DNA of 54,048 nt from an uncultured Marinobacter sp. (GCA_913057975.1 CAJXOQ010000007.1:1-54048); one strand, 5' to 3'; positions 33,544-42,246 are shown, numbered from the stretch's first letter. The notes: generated by a model from the letters alone, not told the origin. Translations and numbers: made by a program.

Positions 33544-33557
33544 GGAGTCCCATCACA

Positions 33558-34091
33558 ATGAAACTTGTCTGGCTTCACGGCCCGCCGGCTGCAGGGAAAC
33601 TGACGGTCGCCAAAGCGCTTGAGAAAGAACATGGCTTCAAGCTTTTTCATAACCACCTGGCCGTGGACCTCAGCCTGTCCATCTATGATGAATTCGGGGA
33701 GAAGGACTTCCACGATTTCACTAACTCGATCCGACGACAAGCGCTATCCAAGGCGAATGAACTGGGAGTGCAACGGATTGCGATGACCTTCATGACATGC
33801 GCAGAAGAGGACAGGGATGAAATAAAACGGTATCTCGATTTTTTTGAGTCGGAAAATATTCAGGTGTTCCCTGTCCACCTTTTGCCAAGGCATGACGTGC
33901 TAATCAACCGTTCCAGCAGTACTGAGCGCCAAAAGACCCACAAAATTTCATGCGAGAGACACCTTTCAGAGCTGCTGTCGCAGTGGAGGTTCCTCCCTAT
34001 TCATCATATCAATACGCTGGAAATTGATAACTCGGAGAAACCCGCCAAAGACGTTGCACGCCAGATCATGCATCATCTGGAAACAAACTGA
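33558..34091 (+). CDS. P-loop kinase-like ATPase
   Basis: A 177-residue cytoplasmic protein with Walker A GPPAAGKLTVAKAL at residues 8-21, close to shikimate-kinase and nucleoside-kinase-like proteins. FHNHLAVDLSLSIYDEFGE follows, where related kinases have a His-Asn-His motif. RIAMTFMTCAEEDRDEI is probably the second strand and acceptor region, and INTLEIDNSEKPAKDVA ends it. GAGGAG lies inside the end of the LysR gene 14 bp upstream, so the two are probably one transcript. A T-run at 34114-34120 may help termination. The phosphate acceptor is unknown. Confidence 0.83.
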   Translation: MKLVWLHGPPAAGKLTVAKALEKEHGFKLFHNHLAVDLSLSIYDEFGEKDFHDFTNSIRRQALSKANELGVQRIAMTFMTCAEEDRDEIKRYLDFFESENIQVFPVHLLPRHDVLINRSSSTERQKTHKISCERHLSELLSQWRFLPIHHINTLEIDNSEKPAKDVARQIMHHLETN

Positions 34092-34121
34092 AGCGCCATC
34101 GGACGAACTCGCGTTTTTTTG

Positions 34122-34997
34122 TCACCGATCTCTTAATTGTTGCTTCAGATATTCCATGGCGTAGCGAGCGCGTGCAGACAGGGGCCATTCCGCCCGGGAA
34201 ATCATCCAGAGCGAATCCACCACGTCCCTTTCAAGCGTGATAACCTTGATTTCGCTGTGTTGGGCAAAGGCCTGTCTCGCGTATTGCGGTAGTACGGTAA
34301 AGCCCATGCCCCTGGCTACGGGCTCGAGAATTAAGCCTACCTGATTGACAAAACCGCGCACCGGAATATTTCGGATTCCAGGCTCCCCCGGAAAGCAGCG
34401 GCTCAACAGGCGCGTTGCCATGGCCCGGCCATCAGGGTGGTCGATATAGCCTAATCGTTCCAGATCCGCCCAACTCGATACCGATTGCCCTGCAGGCACA
34501 ATCAGCTCCAGTGGCTCTTCAGCGAAGTGGGAGAACGTCAAGTGGGGATCGTCAGGCTTTGCCGTAACCAAGCCAATCTCATAGCGTTTGCCCAGGACCG
34601 CATCCAATATTTCCGTATCCGGTGCAAATCGATGACGGACCACCAAGTCAGGATGTTGCTCCTGTAGATCCAGCAACAGTGGGTATAGCAGCAGGCCGCA
34701 ACTCCCCGGCGTGATAAGACTGAACTGCCCCCTTGTTTTATCGCCTTCCGACATTCGCAGGCGTAAGCGCATATCGGCCTGTTCCATCTCATCACAATAC
34801 GCCAGGAGTGCGTGGCCGGCCGGTGTTAACTCCATCCGTCGAGGTTGCCGTATCACCAGGGTCCCCAGCTGTTCTTCAAGGTGTCTTACATGCTGACTGA
34901 CGGCTGCCTGGGTCAGGCCGAGCTGGTCGGCTGTCCGGGTAAAACTGCCGACGTCGGCAAGTACAACGAACGAACGTAACCATTGGGGATTGAGCAT
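34122..34997 (-). CDS. LysR-family transcriptional regulator
   Basis: A 291-residue LysR protein: MLNPQWLRSFVVLADVGSFT, helix-turn-helix RTADQLGLTQAAVSQHVRHLEEQ, LVIRQPRRMELTPAG, then an effector domain with GQFSLITPGSCGLLLYPLLL and LGKRYEIGLVTAKPDDP. It differs from the CrgA-like branch. It is divergent from the VOC gene at 35091. A dyad with exact T-N11-A spacing lies directly upstream of its start (35006-35022), as expected for autoregulation. Confidence 0.92.
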   Translation of the reverse strand: MLNPQWLRSFVVLADVGSFTRTADQLGLTQAAVSQHVRHLEEQLGTLVIRQPRRMELTPAGHALLAYCDEMEQADMRLRLRMSEGDKTRGQFSLITPGSCGLLLYPLLLDLQEQHPDLVVRHRFAPDTEILDAVLGKRYEIGLVTAKPDDPHLTFSHFAEEPLELIVPAGQSVSSWADLERLGYIDHPDGRAMATRLLSRCFPGEPGIRNIPVRGFVNQVGLILEPVARGMGFTVLPQYARQAFAQHSEIKVITLERDVVDSLWMISRAEWPLSARARYAMEYLKQQLRDR

Positions 34998-35005
34998 AAG
35001 AAACT

Positions 35006-35022
35006 CTTATTAATCTGATAAG
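35006..35022. promoter_or_regulatory. LysR box (T-N11-A dyad)
   Basis: CTTAT (35006-35010) and ATAAG (35018-35022) are inverted around seven bases, and T35008-N11-A35020 has the canonical LysR-box spacing. It is 8 bp from the LysR start and 68 bp from the VOC start. Confidence 0.55.
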
Positions 35023-35090
35023 CAATGACCTGTTTATATTATAGCAATCGCCGCTTACTCTGGTTCTACATTTTCCAGAGGAGAAGAACC

Positions 35091-35591
35091 ATGAGCACCA
35101 CTTACCCACGCAGTTTTTCCCATATCGGGATTTCGGTGACCGACCTTGATGCCGCTGTGAAGTTCTATACAGAAGTAATGGGCTGGTATCTGATCATGCC
35201 GCAAACCACTATCAAGGAAGATGACAGCCCTATTGGGGTGATGTGTACCGATGTTTTTGGCGCAGGCTGGAACTCTTTCCGGATTGCTCACCTTTCCACT
35301 GGCGACCGAATCGGTGTGGAAATCTTTGAATTCAACAACGCAGAAAAGCCGGAAGACAACTTCGAGTACTGGAAAACCGGCGTCTTTCACTTTTGTGTCC
35401 AGGACCCGGACGTGGAAGGCCTAGCAGAGAAAATCGTTGCGGCAGGCGGTAAACAACGCATGCCAGTTCGTGAATACTTCCCCGGCGAAAAACCATACCG
35501 CATGGTTTACATGGAAGATCCGTTCGGAAACATTCTCGAGATCTACAGCCACAGTTACGAGCTGACCTACTCCGCAGGTGCTTACGAGTAA
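35091..35591 (+). CDS. VOC-family (glyoxalase/dioxygenase-fold) protein
   Basis: A 166-residue vicinal-oxygen-chelate protein. FSHIGISVTDLDAAVKFYTEVMGW is the family opening, with the first metal ligand His11. HFCVQDPDVEGLAEKIVAAGG starts the second beta-alpha module, and MVYMEDPFGNILEIYSHSYE provides the last ligand Glu. It resembles lactoylglutathione-lyase-like and catechol-dioxygenase-like members; the insertion around residues 45-65 is unusual for glyoxalase I. GAGGAG precedes ATG 35091, so the longer frame from 35025 is rejected. The LysR gene at 34997 is divergent and likely regulates it. Confidence 0.9.
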   Translation: MSTTYPRSFSHIGISVTDLDAAVKFYTEVMGWYLIMPQTTIKEDDSPIGVMCTDVFGAGWNSFRIAHLSTGDRIGVEIFEFNNAEKPEDNFEYWKTGVFHFCVQDPDVEGLAEKIVAAGGKQRMPVREYFPGEKPYRMVYMEDPFGNILEIYSHSYELTYSAGAYE

Positions 35592-35601
35592 TCCGGTATT
35601 C

Positions 35602-35654
35602 GGTGGGCAATGACCCACCAACCTTTCAACCTAGGTGTGAGCAAGGGCGCTCAC
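35602..35654. terminator. Two hairpins between convergent genes
   Basis: GGTGGG (35602-35607) pairs with CCCACC (35614-35619), and GTGAGC (35637-35642) pairs with GCTCAC (35649-35654). They lie between the VOC stop and the XdhC stop. Neither has a strong T-run, so termination is likely but not certain. Confidence 0.55.
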
Positions 35655-36646
35655 AGTTCGACACGTGAACGCCCTCGCCTGACACGCACCATGTCCGCAA
35701 CGATGGCCAGTGCAATTTCAGAAGGGGTTTTACTGCCGAGGTTGAGTCCGATGGGCATGTGGATCCGCTCAACGTCTTCCTTTGATAGGCCGCCTGTTCG
35801 ACGAAGGCGCTCGGATCGGGCCTGGGAAGTACGAAGAGAGCCCATCACACCGATGTAGCTTGCCGAGGTTTTGGCAGCGGCCATCATGGCCAGATCATCA
35901 ATGCGCGGGTCATGGGTTGCGGCGACTATCGCTGTGGAGGGCGTGCAAGCACCAGGCGAAGCGATATACAGCGACGGCAGTTGGGGCACAAACTCAACAC
36001 CCGGCGGCAGGCTCATGCCATTGGTGACTTCCTCCCGTGGGTCACACAGCACCACCTCATAACCAAGGCTTAAGGCGAACTGGGCACAGGCCTCTGACAC
36101 CGTTGAATAGCCGGCCAGAATCAGCTTGGCGACGGGGCCAATACGAATCGTCACCGTCTCTTCGGTTTCATTTTGCAATACCCGCGGCCCCGTTGGTTCA
36201 GCATCGGACAGCCAACACGCTGCATCCGTCAATCTGATATGGCGTGCGATTTCACTTTGGCCGGACAGGGCCTGCTGAATCCGCTCAAGGTGATCCCGGA
36301 TCTTTGGGGTGGCAGCCATTCGTTCCACCAGTACGTCAAGAATACCCCCGCAGGGCAAGTGAATACGGGGGCTATCCGGGCTGTTGCCCGGGTCGCCATA
36401 ACGGACAATAACAGCTGGTTGCTCGTACTTTCCTGCGGCAACGCGTTCGAGGAAGTCTTCCTCGACACAACCACCCGAGAGCGAGCCCACATGATGTCCA
36501 TCAGAGGTGGCTACCATTAGTGAGCCCGGCTCCCTGGGCGATGACCCGAAGGTCGACAACACCGTGCAGAACCAGATCGTCCGGCCATTCCCAAGCCATT
36601 CGACCGCCTGCCCCACTACTCGAGCATCCAGACTTTGCACGGTCAT
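35651..36646 (-). CDS. xdhC: XdhC-family molybdenum-hydroxylase maturation protein
   Basis: A 331-residue XdhC/CoxI protein; XdhC binds molybdenum cofactor and helps insert the sulfurated form into xanthine-dehydrogenase-family enzymes. The N-terminal CoxI domain has GSSPREPGSLMVATSDG and GSLSGGCVEEDFLERV, with the conserved Cys. The C-terminal Rossmann domain has LILAGYSTVSEACAQFALSLG and MGSLRTSQARSERLR. The start overlaps the stop of the hydroxylase large subunit by 4 bp, so it is translationally coupled as the third gene of the operon, which supports a dedicated chaperone role. Confidence 0.9.
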   Translation of the reverse strand: MTVQSLDARVVGQAVEWLGNGRTIWFCTVLSTFGSSPREPGSLMVATSDGHHVGSLSGGCVEEDFLERVAAGKYEQPAVIVRYGDPGNSPDSPRIHLPCGGILDVLVERMAATPKIRDHLERIQQALSGQSEIARHIRLTDAACWLSDAEPTGPRVLQNETEETVTIRIGPVAKLILAGYSTVSEACAQFALSLGYEVVLCDPREEVTNGMSLPPGVEFVPQLPSLYIASPGACTPSTAIVAATHDPRIDDLAMMAAAKTSASYIGVMGSLRTSQARSERLRRTGGLSKEDVERIHMPIGLNLGSKTPSEIALAIVADMVRVRRGRSRVEL

Positions 36647-38976
36647 GCACTCAACTGATCACCAACGGGAAGACGCCGGATGCGTTTTCCTGTGGCCGCA
36701 TAGATAGCGTTGCACAGTGCTGGCGCGACCGGTGGCAATCCCGGCTCGCCGACACCGCCCATGGCGTCATCGGGATTATCAATCAGGTGCACCCGGACCA
36801 CTTTCGGCGCGTTTGGCATTCGCGGTAATAAGTATCTGTCGAAGTTACTTTGTTGAGCGACACCATTCTGGAACGTCACCTCATTCTGCAGGGCGATGCC
36901 GATTCCCATCACGCAGGAACCCTCCATCTGTGAACGGATTCGCTCCGGGTTAGCCTGCGGCCCACAATCAAAGGCAATGTCAGCGCGGTGAATGGTCACT
37001 TGCCCGTTATCATCCACTTCCACGTCAAAGACGACGGCGGTGTAGGAAACAAAGCTGTGGTGGAAGGCAAGACCCAGGCCACGCCCCTTTGCTGTTTCCT
37101 TTCCCCAACCCGCTTCTTCGGTGGCACGCTCAATGACCCGGCGCATGCGGCCTACATCAATTGGATACATCTCCGGATCTTCACCGTAGTTCCAACCATC
37201 GCCCACCGTGAGATTGTGAACCTCACGCCCTGGCCCCAACAGGTCCAGCACGTAATCGCGATGATCCTTGCCGGCCGCTACTGACATTTCGTGGGCAAAG
37301 CTCTGGATGGCCCACGCATGCGGTAGGTTGTACACCGAGCGGAACCACCCGATGCGGACATGAGCCGGTGCCGGCGGGTTCTCCAAACGAATAGCGGGAA
37401 TGCTGAATGGCATGGTGTTAAACCCCATGCCCAGCTCGAAGCTCCCCTTGTGTTTTGGATCCGGCGCGAACAGCGATGCGATGCTGGGAGACAGAGTACG
37501 GTGGCGCCAACTGGTCGCTTTGCCATTACCGTCGAGCCCCGCTTCCAGGTGATCCACAGAAACCGCATGGAAGTAGGCATGCTGAATGTCGTCCTCACGG
37601 GACCACTGCAGTTTGATGGGCTGCCCTTCAAAGGCCTTGGCCACTTGAGCGGCCTCAATCACGAAGTCGGGCTTCGATTTACGGCCAAAGCCGCCACCCA
37701 GCAGGGTTTGATGAACGGTCACCTTTTCCAGGTCCAGCTCCAGAACCCCGGCTATACCTTCTCGTGTCGCCCTGGGGTGCTGTACTGGCGCCCAGGCCTC
37801 AGCCTTGCCCGCGCTTACGCGAACCACGGCTACGGGGGGCTCCATGGGAGCCTGAGCCATATGGGGCATGTAATAGGTGGCTGACACCCGCTTATCGGCC
37901 TCTTTCAAAGCTGCCTCAACATCACCCGACTGGCGTATAACCTTGCCTGGTGACTGTGCTGCTTTTTCCAGAGCTTCCCGGTAAACATCCGATGTGTAAT
38001 CGGCGTTGTCACCGGCCGGGGTATTGTCCCACTCAATCTTCAGGGCTCTGCGGCCTTCCATCGCGGCCCAGGTGTTGGTGGCTACTACCGCAACACCTCC
38101 GAGCGGGTTAAATGCCGCGGGCTGGCCAGTGCCATCAATGCGTACAGTTTTCTTTACCCCTGCGACCTTCAGGGTCTCGCTATCATCGACGCTCTTCACT
38201 GTCGCGCCGTAGACCGGTGGCCTGGCCACCACCGCATAGAGGGTGTTTTCCAGATCCACATCAGCGCCAAAAATTGCCTTGCCGGTGACAATGTCTTCAC
38301 CATCGATGGCTTTGGGATACGCGGATTTCAGCTCGCCATTGATCAGGCCGGATTCCTTCCCAATGAAACGCAGTTCGCGATCGGATTTAAGAACCAATCC
38401 GTCGCGGCCAGGAACGTCCAGTTCCCGTGCGGCTTCTGCAAGCTGGCCAAAGCCAAGCTCCCGTCCAGTGGAAGGATGAACAACCTTGTGAATATCCGCC
38501 CTTACTTCGTCAACCGATACACCCCATTGATTGGCCGCAGCCTGCTCGAGCATCAGCCTGGCAGCAGCGGCCGCACGGCGCATGGGGGTGTACCAGTGAC
38601 GCATACTGCGAGAGCCATCGGTATTCTGGTTGCCGAATATATCCTGATCGCCGTCTGCCTGTTCCGCACGAACCTGATCCCAGTCAGCGCCCAACTCGTC
38701 GGCGGCTACCATGACCAGGCTGGTGCGAATCCCCTGCCCCATTTCGGCACGGTTGTTGACAATCGTAACCAGACCGTCCGCGTTAATGTGTATGAATACA
38801 TTCGGGTTGTCGACCCAACCGCCCGGCATGGCGCCGGCACCGAACTGCGCCTGTTCATTGGCTAATCCCATATCCCATCGGGCGGCCAGCAGGAGCGCTG
38901 AGCCCCCAACCAATCCCTTTAACAGACCGCGGCGGCTGACATTGGCAAGCAGCAGTGTATCGTCTGACTGACTCAT
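36643..38976 (-). CDS. Xanthine-dehydrogenase-family molybdopterin-binding subunit (IorB-like), Tat-exported
   Basis: A 777-residue large subunit of a molybdenum hydroxylase, closest in layout to isoquinoline 1-oxidoreductase beta and other periplasmic aldehyde or N-heterocycle oxidases. The N-terminus has a twin-arginine signal (SRRGLLKGLVGGSALLLAAR), so the holoenzyme should be exported folded. Cofactor-binding blocks include NNRAEMGQGIRTSLVMVAAD and LLGGGFGRKSK. GGVGEPGLPP near the C-terminus carries the catalytic Glu (about 744). It overlaps both neighbours by 4 bp. The length is slightly above the family norm because of the Tat leader. The substrate cannot be named. Confidence 0.92.
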   Translation of the reverse strand: MSQSDDTLLLANVSRRGLLKGLVGGSALLLAARWDMGLANEQAQFGAGAMPGGWVDNPNVFIHINADGLVTIVNNRAEMGQGIRTSLVMVAADELGADWDQVRAEQADGDQDIFGNQNTDGSRSMRHWYTPMRRAAAAARLMLEQAAANQWGVSVDEVRADIHKVVHPSTGRELGFGQLAEAARELDVPGRDGLVLKSDRELRFIGKESGLINGELKSAYPKAIDGEDIVTGKAIFGADVDLENTLYAVVARPPVYGATVKSVDDSETLKVAGVKKTVRIDGTGQPAAFNPLGGVAVVATNTWAAMEGRRALKIEWDNTPAGDNADYTSDVYREALEKAAQSPGKVIRQSGDVEAALKEADKRVSATYYMPHMAQAPMEPPVAVVRVSAGKAEAWAPVQHPRATREGIAGVLELDLEKVTVHQTLLGGGFGRKSKPDFVIEAAQVAKAFEGQPIKLQWSREDDIQHAYFHAVSVDHLEAGLDGNGKATSWRHRTLSPSIASLFAPDPKHKGSFELGMGFNTMPFSIPAIRLENPPAPAHVRIGWFRSVYNLPHAWAIQSFAHEMSVAAGKDHRDYVLDLLGPGREVHNLTVGDGWNYGEDPEMYPIDVGRMRRVIERATEEAGWGKETAKGRGLGLAFHHSFVSYTAVVFDVEVDDNGQVTIHRADIAFDCGPQANPERIRSQMEGSCVMGIGIALQNEVTFQNGVAQQSNFDRYLLPRMPNAPKVVRVHLIDNPDDAMGGVGEPGLPPVAPALCNAIYAATGKRIRRLPVGDQLSA

Positions 38977-39434
38977 GAGCTGGCCTCCTTGCCCGCGGCC
39001 CGTTCAATCGCCGCGAGGATACGGTTGTAGGTTCCACACCGGCAAAGGTTACCCGCCATGGCGTCGACGATTTCCTGGGTTTCCGGTTGCGGTGTTTTTT
39101 TCAGCAGAGCTGTGGCATTCATAATCTGGCCGCCCTGGCAGTAACCACACTGGGCCACACCCAGGTCCAGCCAGGCCTGCTGGACTTTCTGGCCAACCGC
39201 GTCATCAGACATGGCCTCGATCGTTGTGATTTCACCTTTGGCGGCAGAAACGGGCATTACACAGGACCGGGTCGCTACCCCATCAAGATGAACGGTGCAG
39301 GCACCGCACTGCGCGATACCGCATCCAAACTTGGTGCCTTTCATTCCCACAACGTCACGAAGTGCCCACAGCAGGGGCATATTATCCGGGACGTCCAACT
39401 CGTGCTCTTGTCCGTTTATCCTCAGGTTAACCAT
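38973..39434 (-). CDS. (2Fe-2S) iron-sulfur subunit of the molybdenum hydroxylase (IorA-like)
   Basis: A 153-residue electron-transfer subunit. Cys38, 43, 46 and 58 form the plant-type cluster (GCGIAQCGAC plus RSC). Cys96, 99, 131 and 133 form the second cluster (CGYC plus CRC). It has no signal peptide and would be carried across the membrane with the Tat-exported large subunit. It is first in the operon, overlapping the large subunit by 4 bp. No FAD subunit and no c-type cytochrome gene follows, so the electron acceptor must be encoded elsewhere. Confidence 0.93.
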   Translation of the reverse strand: MVNLRINGQEHELDVPDNMPLLWALRDVVGMKGTKFGCGIAQCGACTVHLDGVATRSCVMPVSAAKGEITTIEAMSDDAVGQKVQQAWLDLGVAQCGYCQGGQIMNATALLKKTPQPETQEIVDAMAGNLCRCGTYNRILAAIERAAGKEASS

Positions 39435-39486
39435 TGGTCTCTCCCATCACCATGTTGTTAGGTCTGCTTTACCGGGAAGCTTTAGT

Positions 39487-40278
39487 TTACTGACCGGAGA
39501 AAAACGACTCGGCATAACCGGTGTACTTCGTAAACAGCTCGTCCCTGAACGACTGTCCTCGTCTCTCCAGGATACGGTCAATGTCATCGCGCAGACCTGT
39601 AAGCTCTTTGCGATAACCGGCAACACTGACAGCGGAACCCAGTGCGGGTTCCAGAACGCGAAGCGCCAGATCGTATTTTTGGATCAGATTGGCGCTCCAG
39701 AAGTTGTCCTCAATGAACACGTCGGCCCGCCCGAATTCAAGCATACGGAAAGGCACCATCCCTTCGCCATCAGCGGAATAGGTTATGTCTGTAATATCCG
39801 GATGGGTTTCTGCCCAGCGTGCAATATTTTCCGGGTATACATAGCCGCTGATAACAAGCACGCTAAGGTCGTTCAGCTTCTCCAGAGTTACCGGCTCTTC
39901 AATGGATAGACTCTCAGGTACGATCGCAGCCAACGTCCAGTGAGCGAACACCGTCCGTGAGTGCAGTAGATAGCTCCGCCCTTCCGTTACTGGCATGGCA
40001 ACGTCCGATGCGCCTGACTTGACCTCGGATACGCAGCGCTTGAACGGTAGTTCCTCGTAAGTGGCGTCCAACTCCAGATCACTAAGGGCTGTATTCATCA
40101 GTTCCACGGCAATGCCGCGCATCTCTCCCTCGTGATCCTGAAAGATGTAGGGAGCCCAGGACTCATAACAGATTTTTACCGTCGATGTTGGTGCAGCCGC
40201 GTGGCTGATAGCTCCAAAGGACACCAGCAACATCGTGACAACTCCATAATGTATGGCAACTGATACTGCACGCTGCAT
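39487..40278 (-). CDS. Periplasmic solute-binding protein (extracellular family 3-like)
   Basis: A 263-residue secreted protein with a signal peptide ending SFGAISHAAA. It carries the type 3 binding-protein layout: VKICYESWAPYIFQ, GIAVELMNTALSDLEL, LPFKRCVSEVKSGASDVAMP, then MLEFGRADVFIEDN. Such proteins bind amino acids or act as stand-alone sensors. No permease or ATPase is adjacent, so it is an orphan and may bind a signal rather than feed a transporter. The ribosome site at ATG 40278 is weak. It lies 52 bp upstream of the hydroxylase operon on the same strand and could be linked to it. Confidence 0.85.
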   Translation of the reverse strand: MQRAVSVAIHYGVVTMLLVSFGAISHAAAPTSTVKICYESWAPYIFQDHEGEMRGIAVELMNTALSDLELDATYEELPFKRCVSEVKSGASDVAMPVTEGRSYLLHSRTVFAHWTLAAIVPESLSIEEPVTLEKLNDLSVLVISGYVYPENIARWAETHPDITDITYSADGEGMVPFRMLEFGRADVFIEDNFWSANLIQKYDLALRVLEPALGSAVSVAGYRKELTGLRDDIDRILERRGQSFRDELFTKYTGYAESFFSGQ

Positions 40279-40385
40279 GAAAGGCGCCCCACTACGCTTT
40301 TGGTTCGGGAACGGCAGTCATCGCCGTTCTTATAGTCTGATAAGTATAGACAATTGTGACGAACACTAACCGAAGCTGGGCGCCA

Positions 40386-41297
40386 TTAACCGTCCCTCCA
40401 CAAACCATATGTTGATAACAATTCCGTTACCCAGCTCTGGAACACACGTAATCTCAACGGCAGATTTCGACGGCTCGGATACAACAACGATATAGGTAAG
40501 GAGGGTGCTTTATAGGCTTCGAGAATCTGTACCAGGTCCCCGCTTTCAAGATCATCCTGAACGTCAAATTTTGGAACCTGAATAATGCCAATACCTGCCT
40601 TTGCACTGGCGATATAGGCCTCTGCGTTATCCACGGTAATCGCACTCTGCATTTTCATTACCCGTTGCCGACCGTCCTCCACGTATTCCCATTCTGCCGC
40701 TAACGCTGGCAGATTGACCGCGTAGTTGACAAGAATGTGGCCACCCATGTCGTCTAGAGACATCGGCGTACCATGCTGCGCTAGATAAATCGGACTGGCA
40801 CAGTTTATGACTTCGATATCACCCAATTTTCTGCATACCAGCTCGGAGTCTGGGAGGTGTCCGACCCTGACCACACAATCCACGCCCTCCGTCAGCATGT
40901 TGATGATTCGGTCGTTCATACTGAATTCCAGTTTTACCCTTGGATTCTGCTTCAGAAACTCAGGCAATGCCGGAATAACGATACGACGCCCGATACGGCT
41001 CGGGATATCTACGTGCAAGCGCCCTTCTGCCTGTTGGGGGCTTTGACGAAATATCGATTCTGCCGCCTCAAAAGCCTCTACAAGCGTTTGTGCAGCCTCG
41101 AAAAACTGCAACCCATCGTGAGTGGGCACAACTTGCCGGGTCGTACGCTGCAATAGTTGGGCTTCCAGCCGATCCTCCAAGGCCTGGATAGTCGTAGATA
41201 CGGTCGAGCGGGGAATGCTCAGTGCTTCAGCCGCGCGCGTGAAATTCCCGCTTTCCATAACCTGGATAAAAACCTGTACTTGCCGAATCCTGTCCAT
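40386..41297 (-). CDS. LysR-family transcriptional regulator (CrgA-like)
   Basis: A LysR protein of 303 residues from ATG 41297 (MDRIRQVQVFIQVMESGNFT), or 306 from ATG 41306. Its helix-turn-helix is RAAEALSIPRSTVSTTIQALED. The effector domain carries LEFSMNDRIINMLTEGVDC and CASPIYLAQHGTP, the CrgA-like pattern. It is divergent from the SDR-membrane protein-LtrA genes. An 11-bp inverted repeat has one arm next to each of the two starts. Confidence 0.91.
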   Translation of the reverse strand: MDRIRQVQVFIQVMESGNFTRAAEALSIPRSTVSTTIQALEDRLEAQLLQRTTRQVVPTHDGLQFFEAAQTLVEAFEAAESIFRQSPQQAEGRLHVDIPSRIGRRIVIPALPEFLKQNPRVKLEFSMNDRIINMLTEGVDCVVRVGHLPDSELVCRKLGDIEVINCASPIYLAQHGTPMSLDDMGGHILVNYAVNLPALAAEWEYVEDGRQRVMKMQSAITVDNAEAYIASAKAGIGIIQVPKFDVQDDLESGDLVQILEAYKAPSLPISLLYPSRRNLPLRLRVFQSWVTELLSTYGLWRDG

Positions 41298-41312
41298 ACC
41301 ATCCAATTGTTC

Positions 41313-41417
41313 GTGTTTTTCGACAACTGCTGTTCTAAATGCATTATTTATTCAGGATAACCTACAGCCTAACCTGATTGTGAACCTGGCGGGAAGCATC
41401 CGCCAATCGAAAAACAC
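41313..41417. promoter_or_regulatory. 11-bp inverted repeat flanking a divergent control region
   Basis: GTGTTTTTCGA at 41313-41323 and its exact complement TCGAAAAACAC at 41407-41417 stand 83 bp apart. The first lies 15 bp from the LysR start (41297) and the second 19 bp from the SDR start (41437). Confidence 0.5.
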
Positions 41418-41436
41418 ACAGCAAGGGATAAAGACA

Positions 41437-42210
41437 ATGTCTCGAAACAGCATTGAAGGCAAAGTAGTGCTCATAGCCGGTGGCGCCAAGAACCTGGGCG
41501 GGCTCCTGGCAGAGGACCTTGCCGCCCATAAAGCGAAAGCCATCGTTATTCATTACAACAGTGATTCAACAAAGGCAGCGGCCGAAGAAACGGCCTCTAA
41601 GGTTCGTGCCGCAGGGGCTGAAGCTGCGATCTTTCAACAGGATTTGACCAAGGCTGACAATGTCGAAAAGCTATTCGCAGACACCGAGGCGACTTTCGGC
41701 AAGCCGGATATTGCGATCAATACCGTAGGCATGGTGTTGAAGAAGCCCATGGTAGAAATCAGCGAGCAAGAATACGACGCCATGAGTGCGATTAACTCGA
41801 AGTCCGCATTCTTTTTCCTGAAAGAGGCGGGGAAATACCTCAATGACAATGGAAAGATCTGCACGTTAGTGACCTCTCTGTTGGGCGCCTACACACCTTT
41901 TTATGCGGCATATGCGGGTATGAAAGCGCCAGTGGAGCACTTTACCCGGGCCGCCTCCAAAGAATTTGGGGAACGCGGCATTTCAGTGACCGCCATTGGT
42001 CCCGGCCCAATGGATACACCTTTTTTCTACCCGGCAGAAAGCGACGATGCTGTAGCGTTTCACAAAACGGCAGCCGCCCTTTCGTCGTTCTCCAAGTCTG
42101 GGCTAACAGAAATCGAGGATATCGTCCCCTATGTGCGATTCATGGTATCCGAAGGATGGTGGATGACGGGGCAAACCATTTTGGTGAACGGTGGCTATAC
42201 TACCAAGTAA
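41437..42210 (+). CDS. SDR-family NAD(P)-dependent oxidoreductase
   Basis: A 257-residue short-chain dehydrogenase. The cofactor loop is GGAKNLGG near residue 14, NTVG replaces the usual NNAG, the catalytic Ser lies in VTSLLGAY, and YAGMK carries the catalytic Tyr and Lys. ASKEFGERGISVTAIGPGPMDT is the normal continuation. The frame is open far upstream (from 41122), but ATG 41437 gives the normal start and follows AAGGG at some distance. A perfect hairpin follows the stop. It is divergent from the CrgA-like LysR gene at 41297. Confidence 0.92.
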   Translation: MSRNSIEGKVVLIAGGAKNLGGLLAEDLAAHKAKAIVIHYNSDSTKAAAEETASKVRAAGAEAAIFQQDLTKADNVEKLFADTEATFGKPDIAINTVGMVLKKPMVEISEQEYDAMSAINSKSAFFFLKEAGKYLNDNGKICTLVTSLLGAYTPFYAAYAGMKAPVEHFTRAASKEFGERGISVTAIGPGPMDTPFFYPAESDDAVAFHKTAAALSSFSKSGLTEIEDIVPYVRFMVSEGWWMTGQTILVNGGYTTK

Positions 42211-42223
42211 TCGGGCAACCAAG

Positions 42224-42246
42224 AGGAGGCGGTGTTACCGCCTCCT
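42224..42246 (+). terminator. Strong hairpin without T-run
   Basis: AGGAGGCGGT pairs perfectly with ACCGCCTCCT around GTT, 14 bp after the SDR stop. Lack of a T-run suggests partial termination or RNA protection between the SDR and the next gene. Confidence 0.6.

Noticed and set aside
41122..41436. 105-residue extension of the SDR at 41437
   Set aside because: It crosses the LysR gene start on the other strand and the control region, and has no SDR content before MSRNSIEGKVV.
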